64,000 bases of DNA, from positions 42,188,659-42,252,658 of the forward strand of contig CM049313.1 of assembly GCA_026874595.1 (NCBI GenBank), in the 5' to 3' direction. Below, in pieces: positions 35,536-46,841 of the stretch. Position numbers and translations under genes: made by a program. Each line of letters opens with the position of its first letter. Position 1 is the first letter of the stretch. The notes beneath the pieces were generated by a model that saw only the letters and a program-made list of their open reading frames with translations, did not search any database and was not told where the DNA came from. Origin of the DNA: Sipunculus nudus. Lineage: Eukaryota; Annelida; Sipuncula; Golfingiida; Sipunculidae.

Positions 35536-38370
35536 TGTGGTAGATGTCGCTACAAAATAGACTGGTTACTTATAAAATGGCTTCAAATTGTTCACAGGAA
35601 ATGGCATAAGGTAGGTCATTATTTCAATAATAGTTTAGTGAGTCAAAGTCATTAGTAAAGAGAGTCAAAGATTGGCACAAATAACGTATATTAAAGTTAT
35701 CAAACTCGACTTATATCTGCATGTTTATGTCCCCGACCACTTGACCTTCCCTGGTGAAAAATTAATAGAACGGTGTAAGAGGTCATAGGCCGTCAAAACT
35801 CCGGCTGACATGTACAAACCTTTCGTATCTAAATGGACTTAAGGGTTCACTTGAGCGGCTAACATGTGTAATCTTCCGTATCGAAATGGATTGAAGGGTT
35901 CACTTAATACCAGAATAACAGCGACAAGAATGCAGAGGACGCAGGGCACAACCTTTGCTTACAAAGTATTTGGCGAAAAGTCTAAAAGGTCCTACATACA
36001 ATATTCGAGGAAATGTTACAGCCCCCCACCGCACACACACCATACACACATGGATAAGTGTCAGGGAAACATTTTATTTATAAGCTTGAAGCTCTCTAGT
36101 AATAAAATACCCTCCTGCTATTTTCCATTATTCAAATTAACGTTATGAGTGGATGAAACTTGTCTGCTATATGAATGTCAGTGAAATACGTGTTTGTCAC
36201 ATGAAGTCTGGCCATAAATATTTGTAAGATTATCAAATGCGTGTGTGGCTCATCAAGTTTCAATTTAAAGGAATTTTCTATGGATGGGCGTGGTAAAGTA
36301 TTAAAGTACAATAAACATACAAGCATGACACTTATTAAACGTTTGAAGTGAAAACCCAGAAATTATAACACCAAGCCAATAGACTGTGCGCTTCAACATA
36401 CGTGCAGAGCGTAACTACATAATTCAGAATATTTTATATGAATAATTACTAATGGCAAACCTTCACTTATAATAAAATGAGCACAAAGAAACCCCTTTCA
36501 ATGCTTTCTCTAGTTTTACTTTATCCTATCTTTAAATGGTTTTAATTCCATTAGATGTATATATTTGATTTACATTTGGTTCGTTGATTTGTGTCAAACA
36601 GCGAAGTCGTAAACAACCAGGTTCTTTTAAAATTCAAACCAACTGGCTGAAACCTAAATATACGTACACTCAAAAAAGTGAACAAGTCATGAGTTAACAA
36701 TAAAAATCAATATATTAAAGAAAGAAAACCCTTATAATTCTGTGGACAGGCACTGATGATTACAAACGTCCGATAATATACACATAAGCACCAAGTGGGT
36801 TAACCATACTGCACAGAATGGTCCCTTTTTCGCACTACTCCTGGTCACATGACAATCGCGAACACGTGACATCGGGATCACTGCCTGCTTGCGCTGTGTT
36901 TGCAGAACAATCTGTTCACTTATAAATACACGGAGCTTCAACCACCAACAGTCGATTCTATCTGGACTCAAAATCAATGTCCTTTACAGCTGATATGTCC
37001 TGGAATTATCCTGCTATAGGTAGCCGAATATATTTCCACACAGCGATATCCAATACCTCTACAGATACGCGTTTAAATAATGTCCTCGGTCTGTTCCTGG
37101 AAGCGCTCACAACAGGTAAAAATCGCCAGATTAACCAGTCCGTCGGCATAAATGCGGTACTCACTCTGAAGTCCTTTATGGAGTAATCACCGTGGCCTTC
37201 CTCAGACACCGACTATCTATGCTTATAGACATCATCTCTCAGTTGTCTTGACTCTGATGCAAGCAGACCTGCCCCTAGACTGCAGATATCGTCCGGCTAC
37301 TCACAGGCTGGTGCGCTGATCGGGCATTTGTAGCGAGTTTCATCTAAATGTCTACTAATATATGCTTCCTGACGTCACAAGTCCTGACGGTTCTCTGGCC
37401 AATCACCACTCTCTATTTTCCGACCGTCAATAATAACATAAATTTTAATATAGACACGCTATCAGCGATAAAACGGTGAGAAAAGCAAACTTAACAGGTG
37501 TTATTCCTTTGAAATCTACAACAAACACTCGTTACTATAGAGACCGCCAAACAGAGACGGTCCGACGGCTTTAGCTGTACTGACATTAACATCAAACGAG
37601 ACACGTGCTCTCTTACAAAAGTTCTCACGCTAATATCCAAACATGAAACTCAATATGAGATAAAATAAATTATCAAAACAATCATCTTTTTATATTTTCT
37701 ACTAGAACATAACTAAGTCATAGTTTTCTGGTGACAATTGGAAATGGTGATTTCGGCCTGAACACTTGCGTGCTTGTTCATTATTATATTCAGCTAATTT
37801 TGCTCAACACCTTAGTATTACAATAAAGCTTTAAATATAAATCGAGATTGTATTTTTGACTGAATTCAACTGCTCCTGCAATGTCGTTACTTATATACAG
37901 ATTATATATATTTTTTCAATATTATCAAATCTAAATAAATTTTTTTCAGTGAGTAAAGGCGGACAGTTAATTCTAAAGTTGCAAAAAGCTGTATCATTCT
38001 CATTTTTATAATAATCAACAATCAAGAGCAAATACTTATAATAATAATAATTTTAATAATATGAATTTGATGGTGTTAATAATAAAATAATATCAACAAT
38101 AATATGCGCATGAAACGTTCTTTTGAGATATATCAACCAATCCCTATTATCATATGCTAAGCGTCTAGATGCTGTCCTCAGGATCTGTACTGTAATCTCT
38201 ATTCTTAACAACATGTTATCAGTTAGGATCTTATTTTATTTATCCCAGGATCTTGCAAGTTCGCAATATTACAACTTCAGGCAGATCTAGTGTAACATTT
38301 GATTGAACGATTGAAGAAAAGATGAATAAAGAAACATTATTACATGGTTCTTCTCTGATTAAATACAAAC

Positions 38371-38885
38371 AATACCAACAAATATTTCTACAGCTTCTGT
38401 TCTGCGGAGAGTGTCGAAGCTTTTGGATTTTTAGTTCGAGACGATTTTGCATATAATTACCGGACAAACCAGCAGCTGACGCTCGTTTATATATATTGTT
38501 TCCGTTAAGGTGAACAATGATGCTGGTTTTCTAAAAATAATGATTTCATTTACCATCTGAATTGCGGAGAATATAAATGACTTCATCCCTAAACATTCTG
38601 CAGGCCTCCTTTGAGCAATTGCTGCTACAGCTGAGGGTATTCTATAAATGGGTGGATTTACACCCAAAGAGAATACAATGGGTGTGTACATTGAGCGCTT
38701 AGAAGAAACCTATAGAATAAGGTCAGGTCACACGTGATCGGACACGTTTCACGTCTCTATCTGAGCAACTACCTCATCGCTACTTTTCCATCTCACTTTC
38801 CGAACGTAGCGAGGGCTGATCGTTCAGTTCCGAAAAGTTTCGATAATAGAGCGTTCTTTCGAAATTTCGAGCCGTATGGATGGAA
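38371..38885 (+). pseudogene. Gene D: relic of the secreted-protein family
   Basis: Exon 2 remains readable from about 38371: Tyr-Ser-Phe-Cys-Ser-Ala-Glu, then Ala-Phe-Gly-Phe. It then decays into a stop near 38510, followed by a shifted Val-Asn-Asn-Asp-Ala-Gly fragment. Exon 3 is recognisable from a GCAGGCCTCC acceptor near 38603. It contains an in-frame stop in the Cys-Tyr-Gly-Tyr segment and returns as His-Val-Ile-Gly, Tyr-Leu-Ser-Asn, Ser-His-Phe-Pro-Asn-Val-Ala-Arg and Phe-Phe-Arg-Asn-Phe to 38865. No signal-peptide exon was found. It lies on the same strand as gene C, is closest to it in exon 3 wording, and is certainly nonfunctional. Confidence 0.8.
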
Positions 38886-39065
38886 TAAACGCCTCTTAAT
38901 TTGCATCATATTATGTCAGAGCTTCATGTATAAACCCCGTTATACTGCCGTGTGACACGGCAGGGCTACGCGGGAGAGGCTCTGTCCTTTAGCAAACCCA
39001 TTCAAACGACTTTATTCCTGTATTTTCACATAAAATACCATTTTACCTTAACGTATTACGTCACA

Positions 39066-39140
39066 ATTATTTGAATCCCGGATCAGATGAATATGTCCCC
39101 CTGAGTAATTTGACTTTGAAACAAATGGGGACTCGTCCAA
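39066..39140 (+). mobile_element. SINE-like fragment, copy 1
   Basis: TTGAATCCCGGATC followed by TCCCCCTGAGTAATTTG-CTT matches the 3' half of the element at 39331-39440. Only the box-B-containing part is present. Confidence 0.4.
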
Positions 39141-39330
39141 AATGACGGCAAACCTTTTGGCCGAAGGAATGGTGGTTTGAAGTATTTTGGAAATTACCGC
39201 CACCAAGTTCATCGAAAGGTGTGACTCCCTAGACAGCCAATCTTGTTCTGATAGCAGAACGGTCTTAAAAGGGGATGTGTTACGGAGTGACGTAAAAGCG
39301 GACCGAAAAGCGGACTAAAGAAGCTGGCTT

Positions 39331-39440
39331 TTCTAACGAAGCGGTTGGAACGTCGGACATGTACGCCACCGACACTGGTTTGAACCCCGAATCGGTCCTA
39401 TATTTTCCCCTGAGCAATCTGTCTTCGTACCACATGCAAT
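39331..39440 (+). mobile_element. tRNA-derived SINE-like element, copy 2
   Basis: A box-A-like TAACGAAGCGG (39334-39344) and box-B-like GGTTTGAACCC (39377-39387) have spacing normal for RNA polymerase III tRNA promoters. They are followed by TTCCCCTGAGCAATCTG, shared with copy 1. No cloverleaf closes well, so it is not a functional tRNA. Confidence 0.5.
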
Positions 39441-39767
39441 AGTTTTAATGCTTTGACTAAACTCCTATTATATTCACAATTCATTGAATCATGTGTTAAT
39501 GGATAATAACGTTCCTAAAATGTGATGAACGACTACCTTTGATATACTGAGAGAGAATAATGTCAATTTACGGAACACTCAAAGTACAAATTACTCTACG
39601 ACAATATTTGTAACGAGGCCAAACACATAAATATCGTGTTGGCAATATTTAGAATGAATTTTTCAATGTATTCTCACTTATTCACTTGTAGATCCCTTCT
39701 ATTAGGAGTTCTCTTGTTGCTTCTGTAACTTAGTTATGATGTTTCTCTTTCTCTGTCACTCTGTCTC

Positions 39768-39806
39768 TCTCTCTCGATTGATCGATCGAGGATCGAGAGA
39801 GAGATT
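39768..39806. repeat. Near-perfect palindrome in a CT tract
   Basis: CTCTCTCTCGAT is followed 13 bases later by its reverse complement ATCGAGAGAGAG, with GATCGATCGA between. It can form a long hairpin. Confidence 0.7.
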
Positions 39807-42800
39807 ACATGATTATGTTTACATTATGTGAACGGAACAATATATTCGCTTCATCTAGCATTAGCATGACGTGTAATACGTAGGTTCAGACTTATTTACT
39901 GTTTTTTTAATATATTTAATCTGAATGTACTTTAGATATTCGGCATATCCTTTATATTCCTGCATATTGTTGTGTATGTATGTGAGAGCTGATTTGAGGG
40001 ATCATGACCAGTTTTGACATATGATTACGGGGACTCAACTTAAGGTTACAATATACAAAACATCGCGACAGTTTCATGACTTGATTTACGACAATCTGGA
40101 CTGGGTTTGTCATGGCGCAGGGTGACATTCTGGTTAAGTCTGGATTATTATATATTGATAATAATCAAATTATTACTTTGTTCCAACAATATTTTAATGG
40201 GGGGGGGGGGGGTATAATCTGTACCCTCTGTACACGCAAACGAAAACATAGAAAAGAAAAGAAAAAGATAGTACAGAAAAGATGGTACAAACACATTACA
40301 ATTTGGACCAGTTATATTATGACAGTTTCGTGACGTTAAGTCTCTGTCTGAATTTCTTCATTAATATGAAATTTACATGATCAAAATACATAAACGTGTA
40401 ACTTACAAAACGTTATTATTACCGTTCAATGAGCATCGATTATACCAAGATTTTATAAATAAAACATTTTTAGTGAAGGACCTGCTGAGGACCTCAACTA
40501 TGACGTCAAGACAAACTAGAAATGCAACTTTGAACAAGATCAAAGATGTGTAATTATTGAAGAGGTACAAGATTCATTCTGTGACACATTTGGTTAATGC
40601 TTTCGCTAGACATCCTGTAGCGGGGAAACAAGGTTTTTAGAATTTATTATTTTAAAAATTTAAAATTTTCAGTTTCAGTAAAAGAATTTCATGTATCACG
40701 GATAAGGAGCATTTTAATGATCTGTGTCGAGTGGCAACAAATTGTGTCTTGTTAAGATAAATTGTTGAAAAAACAGTAAGAGAAATATTTTGCTCCATAC
40801 TGTTACGGAATTTGAAGTGCTGGGGGGGGGAGTGGGTAGGAATAATACTTATTAAAACAATCGGAATCTGATGTTGTGTACATGCCATAGTAAATGAGAC
40901 ATTTTTAAACTAATCTTTAATGTTAGGCATCCTAAGTCAAAGGAAAGTATTATATCTTAGATGATGCGTTAATAATTCAGTCGCTTTACCACTTTTGATA
41001 ACGGTTAGGTCGTTAAGTATTATAACATGTCGGGTTAGATAAACCTAATCCAAATATTGGGCACCGCTAGTTTCAAGTGTAGTAATTTTATCGTGATTAA
41101 ACTGATGTGTTGTGTAGGCACGGGTCTGAATTTGTAGGCATGAACATGCACACACGGACGTCGTGTACGAGTTCTTTGCAAGACCTCTTGAGGCAGCATA
41201 AATGAGCTCATTAATAGCTTGGCCGAACTTTAAAGGATGCAGTGCAATCACGGGCAATAACGTGTTAGATCTACGCATCTGTTGCATCTGCTATATTCCA
41301 CAGCTTCTGTTTGCCAAGGCTCTGGAAAGCAGTCGATCCATATCTGAATGATGAATACCCTTGTAGAATAGCCTTCAAATCTGACACGTATTACTCCTAA
41401 ATAATCTTTTAATATCTTGACGCGTAGGCCATTATGAAGACATCCTCCTATGTTTACAATGAGTGTAATCGGTTACATTTATGTACTTAGCATATATCTC
41501 TGTGCCTCGTAACTGAATGACGATAGAATGTTAGGTTTTGCAGGTGTCTCCTGTAAGTCCCCCTACCTGAATTACATCTAAATCATGTTACAATTAAATT
41601 TAGAAAAAAAAACTGTCAATGTTTAAAGGAAAGGTGTTCTGTTATATCAATTATAAGGCTTAATTGTTATAAATTAAGCCGCTTGTGGCTATTCTGCCGG
41701 CTTATATCCTGCAATCAACTTGTGTTTACAAATAATACCCCGATTAGGAGGGGAAAGCGGATTTATTTCCATCAAATGTGAAGCTTTGTGAACTGAGTAA
41801 TGGTGTCACGTTTGTAAATGTAAATGGCAAAAGATATGCACACTCGGGTTTCCACAGCTAATCCCAAAGCCACGGATTACCTAAACTACAATTTCTTTTT
41901 GTTTCAACTAAAGAATCAACTTAATCCGATTTTTTTTCGATTCGCATTACCAAATTACCAGGGTGTTTGGAAATATTGCTGTACCGTACCCCAAACATCA
42001 CAATAATTAACTCATTGTTGACCATTCGTAATCAGATGAGGTATCGCTGGCGGCGCCAGCGAATTTCAGACTCATGACTATTTATCCCGTAGTTTTGTTT
42101 ATAATTTTCTGGTAAAGAACTGGGGGCATGCTCGATCTCAGTAACGTTTCAATATATCACATCATATTTCTAATTGGACTTACAAATTAAATATGTAAAT
42201 ACGAAAAGCAAATAACTGGATGAATGTAAACATCTAGATTAATTAATTGTTAATAAATAGCTTGATTCCGTGCATGGTCATATTTTTTGTGATGGTCAAT
42301 GAAGGCGTATCTTGAATGTTAAAAAACTTCAATAAAATATGTCACTTATCTCTTAACTACCTTGCTGTGAGGACCATCCAAATACTTCTCCCCTCTGGGC
42401 ATGAATAGTGTTCGGGCCCTTTATCCTTCGTATAATCTATTTGACAGGTTGGTGGGGACGGTGAAAACTTCCGTATACTGGGATAAAGTATTCTGTATCG
42501 TCACAGAGGTGCGTCACCCTGCCTTATTATTTATTTCAATACATTTCCTTTTTCACGAATGCGGCCAATTCTGCGGGGTCTGGTCACATAAACACATACT
42601 ACCACATATGATTCGTGTAAGTAAGCTCTGGCTATGTCTGTCATTTATCGTAAGAAAGTATCGCCTGATTTGCATTTAATATCCAAGTTTTCCGTTTACT
42701 AGTATGACCCACTTGTCTATTTAGTTAAGGTTACATGAACAGATACGACCAGATCACATTTAGTAGCGGATCCAGAAATTCGAGAATGGGGGGGGGGGGG

Positions 42801-43309
42801 GGGCATGGGGGTGGGAAGCACTTTTACTATTTGCGCAAATAGGCAGCCGTCATATATTTAGGAAAGTGTGGCACTCGTGATGTGACGGGGCTTTTTTTTG
42901 GGGGGGGGGGGGGGTCATCTGATAAACGCCTGTCATTAAATCCTAAGGGAAGCAAGGTAATATCGGATGAAAATGAAAGGTCGACATGAAAAATGAGTGA
43001 GTTTTAAAGTTACTTTGGTTAAAAATATATGCACATACATATATTAATAATTTATATATTCTCGTATCATCTGACCATTGGATGAACAAAACCAAAGTAT
43101 TATTGATGGTATTATCTCAACGTTTAAACCTTTTGTATTAAAATGATGCTTAAGAGGTCATATGGTCATAGAACGTCAACAGGAAGCCCAACGGCTCTGC
43201 CAATAAACTTGATGACAAAATGGACCATCCCGGATATAGCCAGTATAACTTTCCATGAACGTGAGTATAACAATACACTTGGTAACGTAAGCACCCTGGG
43301 TGTGTTAAG

Positions 43310-43440
43310 CATATAGTGGCCAGGTGCCCAAGACTTCATTAACTAGAGAAAATAACCACCTAAATGCAATGTATGAGGAAATATTATTCAATCTAGATTT
43401 CCTCCAGTGTCTGTAAAGTAATGAGTCGCTTATGACTCAA
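43310..43440 (+). repeat. Dispersed repeat, copy 1
   Basis: GTGGCCAGGT, then ATGAGGAAA-ATTAT and CAGTGTCTGTAAAGTAATGA, occur in the same order as at 46545-46665. Confidence 0.5.
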
Positions 43441-43534
43441 GAAATTCCCTGAAAAAAAACGGTTACCACTCAGTCCCTCTAACGTAAGTTAAATATACAT
43501 CCTTTTTTAAAAAGTTTACTGTGTACGTATTTAA

Positions 43535-43537
<3 letters not shown>

Positions 43538-43581
<44 letters not shown>
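43538..43581. repeat. (TTA)n microsatellite
   Basis: About 14 TTA units. Confidence 0.95.
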
Positions 43582-43583
<2 letters not shown>

Positions 43584-43795
43584 AAATTGTGCTGAAGCGC
43601 CGATGAGTATGAAGTATGTGTAATTTTAGCAAATGTTTTTTCAGCCTGCAGCAATGTTCAATCCACATCCTCCGCCTGCGATCCAGAACTGTATGACCCG
43701 CAACACGATATTAAGACTTGCATCCACCTATCCTCCCGTGATCGTCCACATTCACAATACAAGCATACTTGGTTAAAAAATCCGGATAATCAACC

Positions 43796-43801
43796 TTTAT
43801 T
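43796..43801 (-). terminator. Possible poly(A) signal for gene E
   Basis: AATAAA on the minus strand about 215 nt after the stop; none lies closer. Confidence 0.35.
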
Positions 43802-44013
43802 GGCTTTCCCAATCTTACAATAGTTGCAAAAAGTAAATATTTGCCATGACATGACATAATGGTCTTGTATAAAATACACGATCCAACAAGAGAACATCCA
43901 GTCTAAATTTAAAAAAAACAAGTCATATAAATAACCTGATTTCATGGCGCTAAATAAATATTTATGAGGTTGGGAATGTCAGCAAAATGCCAGCCACATT
44001 CAGGTCTTAGGCC

Positions 44014-45575
44014 TCATGGCTGATTGCACACAGAGCTTGTTGTAAATTTTCGAAAGAACACTCTGTTACTGAAACCTTTCAAAAGAGCCGGTCCACATCT
44101 TGCGACATTAGGAAAATGATGAAGGAAGGTCGCCACATAGTTGCCATTCAAATAAACGTGACTCTGGCGTCCGGCCACATGCAGCTTGACGTTATGCCAC
44201 TTGCGTCCAACTGGCGGTCCGCCTACGCATCTAGCTGTCAATCTCCCATCATGATGCATGGTTCCATCTATGACCTGACCATAACCGTAGCAAGAATTAC
44301 CCGTGTGTGACCTATTCGAAAAAAAATTTAAGAGAAGTTATTTGAGATTTTCCTATTGTATCAAGTAGCCTTATGATGCTTTAACACTGGGAGGAACAAA
44401 TTGACCAACCGAGTCATTAAAACAAGAATATAAAACCCAGCTGATTAAGGTATGGTTAGTATTCCTTCCCACACACTTTGATGTAATTTATCTATATGCA
44501 TTTATAACATAGCAAACATTTGCTACAAAGGTGCTTGAATATTAAAGTACAATCACAAAATATATAATATAATAAGTAATTTTTTATAATAAAAGAATTG
44601 TACGTTGAATAATAATAAAAAGAATAATATTAATACACACAATACCGTACTCTAGAGCTAGGCTCTGGTAGAGGCTGGCTGAATTTGAACTCTAACTCAA
44701 ACAAGCCTTGATCATCGAGGACACTTTTTGTGATTACCCAAAGCAGCTACCGAAAGCACCGACCTCAGTCAATATGATATACCATCGAAATAGGGCAAAC
44801 TACCTATAGCGCCTTATATATAATACATTTTCATGAATTAGCTGCTGCCTACAAAACCGACAATCCTGTCAGCAGTCATTTTCTATCTCTACTTATTATC
44901 AATCTTTGGCTCATGTCACGTATATAGTGAAGCAAACAACACATTATTTGAAGTATTTTTTTTCTGGCATAAGCGATTGATAAAGAATTTTACCGGAAAA
45001 AGACAAAGTCGTAGTTGCCGGAGTCCTTTAAGTTGAGCACCAAACCAGGGTGACCATAATTGACACCTCTGTTAGACATGTCGTTGTTCACCTGTACGGT
45101 CACTGTATATTCCAGACCACGAAAGGCTGTTTTTTTTGGGGACAGCCATGCAGAACCTTACAAGACGCCACGATTCAGAACCATCATCATCCTCAAGGAT
45201 AATGAATCCGAGGGAATCTCCGCTCTTCTCAGAGCAAAAGCTGTAGGAGAATCTCTCCTGATTTCCTTAAATTGGAATTAAAATTCAATTGTGCTAATAT
45301 TATAACGTAGGTGTAAATAAGATTTTTACTTAAAATGTTTTATTTAGCACATTTGCTTCGTTAAAATGACCTATCTCCAAGGTCTTCGTATACATTTTTA
45401 TGCAATGGGCATGTTTCAACCTGCCAATTCCCCATATTCACATACATCGAATCAATGATTTTTTTAATATTGATTAATATAAATTCTTACCGTTGCCCAG
45501 TTTACCGTCTTGTGTACAATACTGGCCGGACACTGCCCACAGGCACTGGACGAGGACAAACACACCAAAAGACAT
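44014..45575 (-). CDS. Gene E: small secreted protein family member with an A-run frameshift
   Basis: Exons 45491-45575, 44994-45265 and 44014-44311 keep the family splice phases and canonical GT-AG introns, with a 5'UTR acceptor at 45599-45600. Exon 2 is 272 nt, one more than the 271 of B and C. The extra base sits in a run of eight A (about 45128-45135) after Ala-Val-Pro. As read, the frame closes soon after; with the family-length exon it would stay open for about 217 residues. Other motifs are in place: Tyr-Ser-Phe-Cys-Ser-Glu, Asn-Tyr-Asp-Phe-Val-Phe-Phe, Cys-Tyr-Gly-Tyr-Gly, Trp-His-Asn-Val-Lys-Leu-His-Val and Phe-Phe-Arg-Lys-Phe. Exon 3 is a little longer than in the other copies. This is a homopolymer sequencing error or a very young pseudogene. 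Confidence 0.7.
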
Positions 45576-45839
45576 TTTCTCGCTGTGGCTTTCTCTGTCT
45601 AAAGGGTAAATTTACATATTCAAATAACATTTATAATGTTTATAAATGCTGAAAATGATGTAGTACTAAAGTAACACAGCAAACATATGTGTACCATCCA
45701 TATGCATTAACACTGAATATCGTAATAATTTTGTTATAGTATATACAAGCATACGCTACAGTAAATGATGTGGATTGACTTAAAAACTTATTGAACTCTT
45801 TCTGTTATCCTCTAGTTCCAAACGGCACTTGATACCAGT

Positions 45840-45849
45840 GTATTTATAC
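45840..45849 (-). promoter_or_regulatory. TATA box upstream of gene E
   Basis: GTATAAATAC on the minus strand, about 265 nt before the ATG, is identical to the word upstream of gene C. The 5'UTR acceptor at 45599-45600 implies a short noncoding exon between. Confidence 0.55.
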
Positions 45850-45854
45850 GAATT

Positions 45855-46540
45855 GTTTCTTTATTTAAGAAACTACATAATCACCAAAGTGTCAGGAAAT
45901 TTTCTTAATAACTGTTATTATTCCGACGTACATGACTAGGAGAAGAACAATTAAAGGCTGATAAGGAATCTACAGATAACTTTATGTCGTTCCTGTTTAT
46001 TAGGTGAATAATATAAAATCCTTTCGATGATGCCATAAATTGCTAATATTTATATATTGGAATCCACTGATCACTCTTCATATTGAATCAACATATTGTA
46101 AAAGGCAATCAGCTGTTGATGATGTACAAGCTAATATAAATGAATATTCCGTAGGCAATCGGCTTCGAAAGGTTTCATGTATTACAATTATTATAGCCGT
46201 ATGACACATGAACCTAAACGACATCACCTATGAACATGGGGATGAGTATCATCTTGTTCACGTAGGTATGCAGCATGCATTTATATTGAAGCTCTTTGCG
46301 CATTCACATCTAGAGCCGATGCGATTTTGCAGAGGGACTGTTAAACAACCCAAAACTTGAGGAAACAGGTTTGTAACAACTGGCTGTCGTTGGAGCAAAT
46401 GCCAAAATAATTAAACCACCTGAAAACAGATTAAAGTGACTTTATTTAACATATGAGGAAGCATTACCCACATACAGGCACCAACACAGACATGAGAATA
46501 ATTATTACCCTGTATCCTCTTGTACACTACCTTGTACACG
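45855..46540. other. Intergenic, no gene seen
   Basis: AT-rich with short frames only. Confidence 0.6.
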
Positions 46541-46544
46541 CTGC

Positions 46545-46665
46545 GTACATACCAAGTGGCCAGGTACATGAACTGATAAAATAAATAAATACCTTGACGT
46601 AACTTATGAGGAAACATTATGCACATCAAGAGGCCATCAAGTGTTTGTAAAGCAATTACTCTATA
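46545..46665 (+). repeat. Dispersed repeat, copy 2
   Basis: Shares the ordered words of 43310-43440. A related TATGAGGAA-CATTA word also occurs at about 46449. Confidence 0.5.
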
Positions 46666-46841
46666 AACCTTCCCTGAACAAAAAATGAGGACAGTTGTTT
46701 GATGTATGCTACTACAGGTGACACCTGTTTGACGGCTACATATCTCAGTCAGTTATACGTAGGTTGAAAGCACATTCTCTTTAAAAAAAATACATATTTT
46801 TAAAACTTGGTTGTTGCTATGAATTTATTCTAATATTAATA

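Larger units (their letters stand above)
32190..38365. other. Long intergenic stretch, microsatellites only
   Basis: A poly-C tract lies at 33002-33016. (TA)n tracts lie at 34022-34094 and 35465-35535. Near 35835-35905 the phrase CGTATC-AAATGGA-T-AAGGGTTCACTT occurs twice 60 bp apart. The segment 36840-37640 is less AT-rich and holds a minus-strand AGA|gtgagt donor at about 37168, but no convincing exon. A 116-codon minus frame at 33639-33989 has no motif. I assign no gene. Confidence 0.5.
38890..43300. other. Intergenic, no gene seen
   Basis: Apart from the SINE pieces and the palindrome there are G-runs at 40199-40212, 40823, 42788-42803 and 42899-42914, and a GGCTTAATT/AATTAAGCC hairpin near 41658-41681. 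Open frames stay below 95 codons and show no domain. Confidence 0.5.

Noticed and set aside
37006-37209. Minus-strand frame with a gtgagt donor near 37168
   Set aside because: The frame lacks an ATG start near the donor and no following exon was found, so it is kept only as a remark.
39331-39440. A functional tRNA gene
   Set aside because: Internal promoter words are present but no closed cloverleaf; the tail is shared with a neighbouring partial copy, as in a SINE.
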